Source: Syntrophobacterales bacterium
GTDB taxonomy: Bacteria > Desulfobacterota > Syntrophorhabdia > Syntrophorhabdales > WCHB1-27
Direction: 5' to 3'
Assembly: GCA_017881765.1 (NCBI GenBank)
Contig: JADGQN010000237.1
Location: forward strand, 1-7,456
Length of the DNA stretch: 7,456 nucleotides
Under the pieces are notes generated by a model. That model was not told the DNA's origin. It saw nothing but the letters and a program-made list of their open reading frames with translations, and made no database searches. A program made the position numbers and the translations under genes. Positions 1 through 5,471 of the stretch are shown piece after piece (position 1 is the first letter of the stretch; the number at the start of each line of letters is the position of its first letter).

Positions 1-89
1 AGCAGACTGACGGCGGCTAATCCGCAAGCGGTTGCAAACCTGAATCTTGTTACTCTCCTCTTCCAATAGGTCTGAGGTAATCTGTCCAT
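1..89 (-). CDS. 5' end of a probable secreted or membrane-anchored protein (partial)
   Basis: An ATG at 87-89 opens a frame with no stop through 29 codons to the left window edge. A strong AAGGAGG ribosome site lies 5 nt upstream, which is the main support for a real start. The peptide begins MDRLPQTYWKRRVTRF and continues into a small-residue and hydrophobic stretch (FATACGLAAVSL). That is a basic n-region followed by the start of a hydrophobic core, as in a signal peptide or N-terminal membrane anchor. The KRR is not a convincing twin-arginine motif because the expected S/T-RR-x-F-L-K pattern is not met. The gene follows the flippase gene on the same strand after a 134-nt repeat-rich gap, so it may be the last gene of the cluster or start a new unit. 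Too little is visible to name a family. Confidence 0.6.
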   Translation of the reverse strand, partial: MDRLPQTYWKRRVTRFRFATACGLAAVSL

Positions 90-94
90 GTGCT

Positions 95-101
95 CCTCCT
101 T
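95..101 (-). promoter_or_regulatory. Shine-Dalgarno site of the left-edge gene
   Basis: The minus strand reads AAGGAGG with exactly 5 nt before the ATG at 87-89. It fixes the start of the partial gene. The site has the same sequence and spacing as the one in front of the aminotransferase gene. Confidence 0.65.
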
Positions 102-121
102 CTTAAATCTGTGTACAACGT

Positions 122-240
122 AGGACGTCCGCTTCGCTAGGACGTCCACTTCGTTGGGACGTGGGACGCTATATACTTAAGGTCATCGCCTCGTCATACG
201 TCCGAGCGCGCAGCGCGGACGTCCTACGTCCCAGCGAAGC
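122..240. repeat. GGACGTCC-type short repeats, direct and inverted
   Basis: Two 17-bp direct copies lie head to tail at 122-138 (AGGACGTCCGCTTCGCT) and 139-155 (AGGACGTCCACTTCGTT), followed by decayed GGGACGT units at 156-170. An inverted copy lies at 226-240, whose reverse complement GCTTCGCTGGGACGT matches 131-145 at 14 of 15 positions. The self-complementary octamer GGACGTCC occurs at 123-130, 140-147 and 217-224. The inverted copy runs into the flippase gene, so the last codons of that protein (RFAGT and the TAG stop) are made of repeat sequence. It looks like a dispersed intergenic repeat or a degenerate satellite, not a coding segment. A function in mRNA folding is possible but not shown. 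Confidence 0.75.
198..222 (-). terminator. GC-rich hairpin just after the flippase stop; weak terminator candidate
   Basis: ACGTCC (198-203) pairs with GGACGT (217-222), and GCGC (206-209) pairs with GCGC (213-216). This leaves a 3-nt loop and a 2-nt bulge at 204-205. The stem begins one base beyond the TAG stop of the flippase gene (224-226). No T-tract follows on the minus strand, so it is not a canonical intrinsic terminator. It could be an mRNA-stabilising stem or simply part of the repeat block around it. Confidence 0.35.
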
Positions 241-1237
241 GGTCGGGCTTTATCTGCGCACTCCTGCGGCGCATCTGTGCAGCCAGCATCGCGTACATCA
301 GAAGTCCGACACCCGCCCAGAAAAGCTGTTCCAGCCTGAGGGTGACCCCATACGCAAGCCCTAACGACGATTGTAGACCGAAGATCACAAAAGTGAGGAC
401 ACGGGTAGCCTCCATAACCCCGAGGTCGATGGGCAGGGCAAAGGTCAGCAGGCTGAACCATGTTCCGAGGAACCAGAGCCCCGCGGCTACTATCAACGAA
501 GGGTGGTCTGTCAAGACCAGAAGAAAATAGTAGCATTGGATGATGCCGCACGCCATGCCCGCGATGTGCCAGGATACGGAAAGCAGCAGATCAGATCGAC
601 GTCTCTGATAAAAGACCTGGAGCTTTTCGTCGACCCCGGTTATCTGCGCGGCGAGCTTCTCCAGCCGGCGGCCGCCCAACCGATGGTTGACAAACCAGCG
701 TAAAAACGCGCCCAGCTTTCCGTACTTCTGCATTGCCAGAAAGATGAACATCCCGGCGCCGAGAAGCATCGTGCCCGAAAGCATCGCTACCCAAATGACG
801 CGGTCCATGCGCATGCCGGGCAGGGTCACCAGCGTCCCGCCCACGACAAAAAGAAGCTGGGCCAGCGCGTAAGAGAGTTTGTCAATAATGATACCGGTTG
901 CGCTCTCTGACCCCGTGTTATCTGAGGCAAGGAGAACCCCTTTTGCTACTTCGCCTCCCATGCCTGCCGTAGGTGTGAGGTAGTTGATCGAATAACCCGC
1001 CATACGAATGCAAAAGATGCGGAAAAACGGCAGCGTTCGATGCGCATCGGAGAGGCACTGGCGCCACGCCTGTGTGTGAAAGATGTCCGCGACACCTTCA
1101 ATAAGGATAAGCGGCACAAGGGCCCATCCGAGAAGTTTCAGCTCGTTCCAGAGCTGGCCGGGCCCGATCCGGTGGATTAAAAGCGCGATCAGCAGGCAAC
1201 CACAAAGGATCACGAAGAGATGGAATTTTTTCACCAT
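224..1237 (-). CDS. Flippase-like inner-membrane protein (LPG synthase TM / UPF0104 family)
   Basis: This is a 337-residue polytopic membrane protein with about 7-9 hydrophobic segments, roughly at residues 5-22, 37-52, 118-140, 147-169, 219-241, 247-268, 278-290 and 302-320. Family marks visible are INYLTPTAGMGGEVAKG at 84-100 (the N..TP..GGE..K signature) and LPIDLGVMEA at 268-277 (the P..LG..E signature). This is the transmembrane domain found in MprF-type lysylphosphatidylglycerol synthases, AglD-like proteins and HpnL. It is thought to flip or present lipid-linked polar groups, but the substrate is usually unknown. No cytosolic aminoacyl-transfer domain is attached. I chose the ATG at 1235-1237 (MVKKFHLF, lysines directly before the first membrane span). 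A TTG at 1262-1264 would add nine residues but has no good ribosome site. The C-terminal RFAGT tail is encoded by a repeat copy. Being last of the complete genes, it fits export of the cluster's lipid-linked product. Confidence 0.85.
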   Translation of the reverse strand: MVKKFHLFVILCGCLLIALLIHRIGPGQLWNELKLLGWALVPLILIEGVADIFHTQAWRQCLSDAHRTLPFFRIFCIRMAGYSINYLTPTAGMGGEVAKGVLLASDNTGSESATGIIIDKLSYALAQLLFVVGGTLVTLPGMRMDRVIWVAMLSGTMLLGAGMFIFLAMQKYGKLGAFLRWFVNHRLGGRRLEKLAAQITGVDEKLQVFYQRRRSDLLLSVSWHIAGMACGIIQCYYFLLVLTDHPSLIVAAGLWFLGTWFSLLTFALPIDLGVMEATRVLTFVIFGLQSSLGLAYGVTLRLEQLFWAGVGLLMYAMLAAQMRRRSAQIKPDRFAGT

Positions 1238-1361
1238 GATCCTAGCCACCCAAACAAATCCCAATCTTCAAAATTCTCAAACTCGAATATGTTGTACGAT
1301 AGGCGGTACCGGGTTCGGACATTTAAGGTTTGGCAACTTTTCACGATAGCGGGGTTGAAAT

Positions 1362-2393
1362 CTACGTGAACACATCATCCACCCGGATATCGCGTGATCC
1401 TTCCCGGCCGGACTGATAAGCGCAATCGATCAGCCGCGCGCACCATCTGGCCTCCGCCAGGTTGGCGCCGCGAATAGTCTCATCCAGGATCTCCCTGTGA
1501 AAATCCTCGATTACCTTTTCCATCCATGCCGGGTGGTGGGAACCTCCGGAGAGAGCTTCGTCAAAATCGTGCCTGGTTTTCGTAGGCTCGCTGGTGAGCG
1601 CGACGAGATGATCATCGTTGATCAGTATTCTCCAACTTTCGCCTTCGATGCTTCCCTCGTTGTGCCGCGACGATGCCCGCCAGGTCAGGTGCAGTTTTGC
1701 CTCGCCGGCATGAAACCGGATCACGAGATCAACCGTCTCCTCGATGCCTCCGGCATAATCCATCTTTGCGGAGATAGCGATCGGGCTCTCGTTGATGACG
1801 GAACGAATAAGATAAAGCTGGTGCCACCCGTGGTCAAGAAGGATCCCGCCTCCCGCAGTCTCGGCGCGTCGCCGCCAGTCGGAAATCCCGCCGCCTGAAT
1901 TAGGGGGCCGAAGCACGGCCAGAGAGACAGATCGTATCGACCCTAATCCTTTTTCCGAAAGGAGTTCCCGCGTCTTGATCCAGAGAGGCGCATATTTCCA
2001 GTTGTTCACGGTGAAGAGGACAGATCCGGATGGCATGACGGCCTCAATCCTTTTGAGGCTTTCTATAGAAGTGACGAGTGGCTTTTCACACAACACGTGC
2101 AGACCCGCCCTGAAGGCTTTCTCGGTCAGATCCGCATGAGAGTAAGAAGGCGTGCAGATATCCACAAAATCGAGATCGCCGCGCGCGACGGCAGACTCTA
2201 TATCGGCATAGACCGAGGCTCCCGGAATAAGTTCTCTCGCCAGTCTCGCCCTTTCAGGGTCCGGCTCCACAACAGCCTCGATCCTGAAGCGGTGGTTCCG
2301 CTGCCAGGCAGGCAGGTGCGCATGGAGAGCTGCATTTCCAAAACCAATGAGCGCTCCGCGCAGAACCCCACCCTTCTGCCTCTTCTCACGCAT
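1362..2393 (-). CDS. Gfo/Idh/MocA-family NAD(P)-dependent oxidoreductase
   Basis: This is a 343-residue soluble dehydrogenase of the usual family length. The N-terminal Rossmann fold shows ALIGFGNAA at 14-22 (GxGxxA), then the acidic end of beta-2 in VVEPD (41-45). The cofactor and substrate hallmark EKP is at 103-105. The C-terminal domain has GGGILLDHGWHQ at 181-192, giving the expected catalytic Asp187 and His191 pair. Members oxidise or reduce sugar or cyclitol hydroxyls; IolG-type inositol 2-dehydrogenase and glucose-fructose oxidoreductase are relatives. In this cluster a plausible, unproven job is converting an inositol (phosphate) hydroxyl to a keto group for the neighbouring aminotransferase. 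The ATG at 2391-2393 puts the Rossmann motif at the usual distance from the N-terminus. Its ribosome site is poor. A 134-nt repeat-rich gap separates it from the aminotransferase. The exact substrate cannot be read from sequence. Confidence 0.88.
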   Translation of the reverse strand: MREKRQKGGVLRGALIGFGNAALHAHLPAWQRNHRFRIEAVVEPDPERARLARELIPGASVYADIESAVARGDLDFVDICTPSYSHADLTEKAFRAGLHVLCEKPLVTSIESLKRIEAVMPSGSVLFTVNNWKYAPLWIKTRELLSEKGLGSIRSVSLAVLRPPNSGGGISDWRRRAETAGGGILLDHGWHQLYLIRSVINESPIAISAKMDYAGGIEETVDLVIRFHAGEAKLHLTWRASSRHNEGSIEGESWRILINDDHLVALTSEPTKTRHDFDEALSGGSHHPAWMEKVIEDFHREILDETIRGANLAEARWCARLIDCAYQSGREGSRDIRVDDVFT

Positions 2394-2408
2394 TAACCAT
2401 CACCGTGT

Positions 2409-2427
2409 TATGTGCTATGTGCTATGT
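2409..2427. repeat. TATGTGC heptamer tandem repeat
   Basis: TATGTGC occurs at 2409-2415 and 2416-2422, and a third partial copy (TATGT) continues to 2427. The period is exactly 7 bp. It lies between the aminotransferase and oxidoreductase genes and ends 15 nt before the oxidoreductase start, so it is transcribed as part of that gene's leader. Confidence 0.8.
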
Positions 2428-2436
2428 CTCCTGCCT

Positions 2437-2471
2437 TTGTAACTTGTAACTTGTAACTTGTAACCTGTAAC
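2437..2471. repeat. TTGTAAC heptamer tandem array, five copies
   Basis: Four perfect TTGTAAC copies start at 2437, 2444, 2451 and 2458. A fifth, CTGTAAC, runs from 2465 to 2471. On the transcribed strand this reads as GTTACAA units. The array has the same 7-bp period as the TATGTGC block 10 bp away but a different unit. Such arrays can expand or contract by replication slippage. No function is evident. Confidence 0.9.
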
Positions 2472-2486
2472 GTTTTTCACTCCGTG

Positions 2487-2530
2487 CCCCTTGACCCTGT
2501 TCTCTTCCCCCCTCGAACCCTTGAACCCTA
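2487..2530. repeat. Degenerate TTGAACCC-type repeat overlapping the aminotransferase stop
   Basis: TCGAACCC (2513-2520) is followed directly by TTGAACCC (2521-2528), and a related CCCTTGACCCT lies at 2488-2498. The last copy shares base 2528 with the TAG stop of the aminotransferase (2528-2530). This is the third distinct short-repeat type in this 134-nt gap. Confidence 0.6.
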
Positions 2531-3877
2531 ATCTTTATACCGCACATGGTCTCTCACAAAAGAAAAAACATCGTCAAGGATCTGCAGCGCAATGTCCGCC
2601 TCCTCTTTCTTCAGGATGAGCGGCGGATTTATGCGGAAGTTCGCTTTGTAGCTCATGCTTATCATGCCCCTTTTCAGCAGCTCAAGGAAGATCTGCCTGG
2701 TTACGGCCCGCTCGAGCGGCTCTTTCGTTTTTCTGTCCTTTACCAGCTCCACCCCGATCATCAGGCCCAGCCCCCGGACGTGACCGATGAACTCGTATTT
2801 CTCTTCGAGCCCCTGTAACCCTTTGAGTAGATAGTCCCCCATCTTTTGCGAGTTTTCCACGAGTGATTCTTCGACGATCGTTTGAATCGTCGCTAGAGAT
2901 GCCGTACTTGCGAGGGGATTGCCCCCGTAGCTGCTCGACGATGAGCTCGCTTTCGAAAACGGGAGGCTCGCCGTTATTTCATCCGTGGAGACAAGTCCGC
3001 TGATCGGAAAGCCGTTTCCCATGCCCTTTCCGATGGTCAGGATATCGGGTGTCACGCCTGTGTGGTTACATCCGAACGTCTTGCCTGTGCGGCCGAATCC
3101 CGTGATCATTTCGTCGGCAATGAGAAGGGCATTATTCTCATGCGCGATCTGGAGCAGGCCGGGAAGAAACTCGGGAGGCGGGATCACGTTGCCCGCGGTG
3201 CCCTGCATCGGCTCAACCAGTATTGCGGCAATGCTCCCTGCCGTATTCTTCTCGATCACCTTACGGACGAAATCGAGACAGAAGATGCCGCATCCCGGAT
3301 ATGCCATATCAAAAGGACAGCGATAGCAGTCAGCATAGGGCGCGAGGTGCAAGCCGGGATGGAGTACACCCCACTGTTTCTTGAACGGATCGCCGATGAG
3401 ACCCAGCACGCCCCCGGTCTTGCCATGAAACCCTCCCCAGAAGCCGAGCACCTCAAAGCCCTTCGTGTAAGATTTCGCCAGGCGGACAGCTGCCTCAACC
3501 GCCTCAGAGCCGCCGCTGTAAAGCTGGGTTCTGCTCAACCCCGGAGGCGTCAGCGAGGCGATGAGGCGCAGGAGCTTCATCCGGTTTTCCGTGGTGAAAC
3601 TGCCCGCTGTCACCTTTTCCAGCTGCTCCTTTATGCCGGCAATGTAGCGGCGATGCGAATGACCCAGACTGCAGACAGCTACACCTGCCATCAAGTCAAG
3701 GTAGGACCTGCCATCGACGTCGGTGAGCCAGCATCCCCGCCCTTCTTTGATGACGAGCCGGGAGAGCTGAGCCACTTCCTGGAGCCCGGGAGAGACGTAG
3801 CGCAGCTCTTCCTCATATATCTTCGACGAAACTTTCTCGTTCCTTTCCGGTTCAACATGGGCTGGATCGTCGTTCAT
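2528..3877 (-). CDS. Class III PLP-dependent aminotransferase
   Basis: This is a 449-residue fold-type I, class III aminotransferase (acetylornithine / 4-aminobutyrate group). Visible marks are SGGSEAVEAA at 121-130 (phosphate-binding loop), FWGGFHG at 146-152, and DEMITGFGRTG at 255-265 with the pyridine-nitrogen Asp255. TIGKGMGNGFPISG at 281-294 carries the Schiff-base Lys284, and YGGNPLA is at 317-323. All expected catalytic residues are intact. A C-x2-C-x8-C-x3-C cluster lies at residues 184-200, and a serine-rich stretch (308-316) precedes YGGN. It would move an amino group between an amino acid donor and an aldehyde or ketone; the substrate is not readable. Next to an inositol synthase and a cyclitol-type dehydrogenase, an aminocyclitol product is the attractive inference. 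However, class III enzymes more often act on terminal aldehydes, so an omega-amino side chain is an alternative. A strong AAGGAGG site fixes the start, 34 nt after the ATP-grasp gene. Confidence 0.93.
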   Translation of the reverse strand: MNDDPAHVEPERNEKVSSKIYEEELRYVSPGLQEVAQLSRLVIKEGRGCWLTDVDGRSYLDLMAGVAVCSLGHSHRRYIAGIKEQLEKVTAGSFTTENRMKLLRLIASLTPPGLSRTQLYSGGSEAVEAAVRLAKSYTKGFEVLGFWGGFHGKTGGVLGLIGDPFKKQWGVLHPGLHLAPYADCYRCPFDMAYPGCGIFCLDFVRKVIEKNTAGSIAAILVEPMQGTAGNVIPPPEFLPGLLQIAHENNALLIADEMITGFGRTGKTFGCNHTGVTPDILTIGKGMGNGFPISGLVSTDEITASLPFSKASSSSSSYGGNPLASTASLATIQTIVEESLVENSQKMGDYLLKGLQGLEEKYEFIGHVRGLGLMIGVELVKDRKTKEPLERAVTRQIFLELLKRGMISMSYKANFRINPPLILKKEEADIALQILDDVFSFVRDHVRYKD

Positions 3878-3882
3878 AAAAT

Positions 3883-3889
3883 CCTCCTT
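3883..3889 (-). promoter_or_regulatory. Shine-Dalgarno site of the aminotransferase gene
   Basis: The minus strand reads AAGGAGG, with 5 nt before the ATG at 3875-3877. It is the best ribosome site among the complete genes of the cluster. It suggests that the aminotransferase is translated independently instead of by coupling. Confidence 0.7.
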
Positions 3890-3911
3890 CCGAGGGAGCC
3901 GTTACAGGCCA

Positions 3912-4757
3912 TTATATGATACCCGCTATGTACCCGGCAATGTTGTGCGCAGCTGATTCGCGGCACCGGGAAAAGCTGGGCCAGTCATTAAAATCGATCA
4001 ACAGCACATCGCGCTTCGAGGTAACAACGGCATCGCCGCCGTAAATCTCAAGCCCGATCGCTTGGGCGGCCTGGTGGGCAAGCCGGCGCAACTGGCCCGC
4101 TACGGAGGTGATCTCTTCACCCGTGGATGCGAGGAATGCGCTGAAGTAGGTTTCCGTGCCCGCTCCGTAAAACTTGATGACATCACCTTCGACGTGTTCC
4201 TGAACGAGAATTTCTCCGATCTTTCGCTCCTTGAAATGAGAAAGCGCTGCCGTCAGTTCTTCAGATGATCCCACCCTCTTCACATCGCCCGCCTCCATAG
4301 CATGGACATCCCCGCGCTTCAGCCAGTACGAATCTGCTCCCTGGAAAGAGACCCTATCCTCCGCCTCCTCCGTCGCGACGATCTCGCTTCGCGGAATCGG
4401 AAGACCGGCCTCTTCAAGAAGACGGACCGATGGTCTGCGGTAGCAGTTACGCACCGATGCGATGGAATTTATAATCCTCGCACCCCGCTTTTGCTGCGCC
4501 TCAAGCACCTCCAGGGCGCGGCCTGATTGCGCCATCGTAAGTATGCATAGATTTCCACGGCTGTGCCGCGTACCCGCGGGTGTGCTTCCATGGGTATTGA
4601 AATCTATCGCAAGACGTCCCAGCGCTTCTGCTTCAAGCGTGTGGAATGTATGCCCCATGCGTGACAATGCCTGTAACGTCGCATCGAGGATGGCCGCGTC
4701 CTCCCGGACCTTTCCCGGCGAGAATACCTTTTCCCGGTAGACGCCGAGCAGAGTCAT
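3912..4757 (-). CDS. ATP-grasp family enzyme (ligase or kinase)
   Basis: This is a 281-residue soluble protein with the layout of a compact ATP-grasp enzyme. It begins with an N-terminal pre-ATP-grasp region. GARIINSIASVRNCYRR at 92-108 and LLEEAGLPIPRSEIV at 113-127 match the usual N...ai..c..K..t...L...G.P.P pattern. Lys147 lies in the central LKRGDVHAM strand. VQEHVEGDVIKFYG at 185-198 is the adenine and triphosphate-contacting segment. GGDAVVTSKRDVLLIDFNDWPSF at 240-262 holds the metal ligands Asp255 and Asn257. These enzymes make acyl-phosphate intermediates to form amide bonds (RimK-like), or act as kinases in the inositol 1,3,4-trisphosphate 5/6-kinase branch. The QEHV...KFYG and DFNDWPSF segments recall that kinase branch to me, but I cannot score it. 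The start lies 6 nt after the nucleotidyltransferase stop, with an AAGGGG site upstream. The true acceptor is unknown. Confidence 0.82.
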   Translation of the reverse strand: MTLLGVYREKVFSPGKVREDAAILDATLQALSRMGHTFHTLEAEALGRLAIDFNTHGSTPAGTRHSRGNLCILTMAQSGRALEVLEAQQKRGARIINSIASVRNCYRRPSVRLLEEAGLPIPRSEIVATEEAEDRVSFQGADSYWLKRGDVHAMEAGDVKRVGSSEELTAALSHFKERKIGEILVQEHVEGDVIKFYGAGTETYFSAFLASTGEEITSVAGQLRRLAHQAAQAIGLEIYGGDAVVTSKRDVLLIDFNDWPSFSRCRESAAHNIAGYIAGII

Positions 4758-4763
4758 TGACCA

Positions 4764-5471
4764 TTACCCCTTTTCACTCGTCTTCACAAATTGTTCTGCC
4801 GTCTCGATATCTTCGGGGTGATCCACATCGATGCTCTTCGAAACGGGAATGCCGTAGAGCCTGTATCCACTATCCAGCACAAGCCCCAGGAACTGCCTGA
4901 GGGCGCTCAACCCCTGAGCCCTGGCAGACTCTATCAGATGAAAGATAGATGGCTCAAAATAATAAAAACCGGCCGTGACATAGGGGCTCGGCCGGGCAGC
5001 GTTTCCTATAGCTGTTATCCTGTGGTCCTGGTCGGTCCTTACCCACAACGGTTTTTCATCGTCGACAAAGCGGGTAAGGGCCAGCACGCCCTGGGCATCC
5101 GTGAGAGCAGAAGCCCTCGCAAGAAACCGCTTGAGGCTCGTAAAGGGAAAGACCGCATCGACCGTAAGGAGCAGGAAAGGCTCATCCGCAAGCAGCGGCG
5201 CGAGCGAGAAGAGGCTCTCCATGGAACTGGGTGTCGTCTTTTTTATGATGTCCAGAGGAACCGGCCAGGCGCCGGAGCGCAGGTAGCTGTCAACTTCCGG
5301 GTTGAGATCATTGATGATACAGGCGATCGATGTTACCCGGACGCTTGCAGCCGCGCGAATCACCCTCGCGATCAAAGGTTCGCCACCGATGCGTATCAAG
5401 GGTTTCGGGGTGGGTATCCCCTTGGCGGCCAGGCGTTCCCCTGTTCCGGCGGCAATGATTCCGGCCTTCAC
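4764..5471 (-). CDS. NTP-transferase family nucleotidyltransferase (sugar/inositol-phosphate type)
   Basis: This is a 235-residue single-domain GT-A-like nucleotidyltransferase. AAGTGERL at 7-14 and PTPKPLIRIGGEPL at 20-33 form the NTP-binding signature (xAGxGxRL...PKPL). TVDAVF at 103-108 carries the metal-binding Asp105. TAGFYYFEP at 166-174 and SIDVDHPEDIETAE at 213-226 complete the family pattern, including the second metal ligand. Such enzymes condense a phosphorylated alcohol or sugar with CTP, GTP, UTP or TTP, releasing pyrophosphate. With an inositol phosphate synthase in the operon, a CTP:inositol-phosphate cytidylyltransferase-like role is plausible. MobA- or sugar-type activity cannot be excluded. 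The start codon is GTG (5469-5471), overlapping the HAD stop as GTGA, which implies translational coupling. A GGAGG lies 10 nt upstream inside the HAD gene. No membrane synthase domain is fused, unlike the bifunctional IPCT/DIPPS proteins. Confidence 0.87.
   Translation of the reverse strand: MKAGIIAAGTGERLAAKGIPTPKPLIRIGGEPLIARVIRAAASVRVTSIACIINDLNPEVDSYLRSGAWPVPLDIIKKTTPSSMESLFSLAPLLADEPFLLLTVDAVFPFTSLKRFLARASALTDAQGVLALTRFVDDEKPLWVRTDQDHRITAIGNAARPSPYVTAGFYYFEPSIFHLIESARAQGLSALRQFLGLVLDSGYRLYGIPVSKSIDVDHPEDIETAEQFVKTSEKG

Noticed and set aside
122..240. CRISPR array
   Set aside because: The direct copies are adjacent without spacers, only 17 bp long and degenerate, and no cas gene is present.
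161..551. Short frames on both strands at the left (161-364 plus, 183-551 minus)
   Set aside because: They cross the repeat block and the flippase gene and have no ribosome site or hydrophobic or domain pattern. They are shadows.
1238..1264. TTG start giving the flippase nine extra residues
   Set aside because: There is no good ribosome site before the TTG, and the added MGFVWVARI has no family support. The ATG at 1235-1237 gives the usual lysine-rich start before the first membrane span.
1265..1361. Possible terminator or promoter in the gap between the oxidoreductase and flippase genes
   Set aside because: I found only an 8-bp palindrome (CGGTACCG at 1305-1312) and a repeated CTATCGT. There is no stem with a T-tract and no convincing -35/-10 pair.
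2405..2471. Replication-origin iterons
   Set aside because: The 7-bp units sit in a metabolic operon with no rep or dnaA gene nearby. The period is far shorter than typical 17-22 bp iterons.
3062..3919. Long plus-strand open frame of 285 codons
   Set aside because: It lies wholly opposite the well-supported aminotransferase. Its translation shows no domain motif, and its length is explained by a GC-rich antisense shadow.
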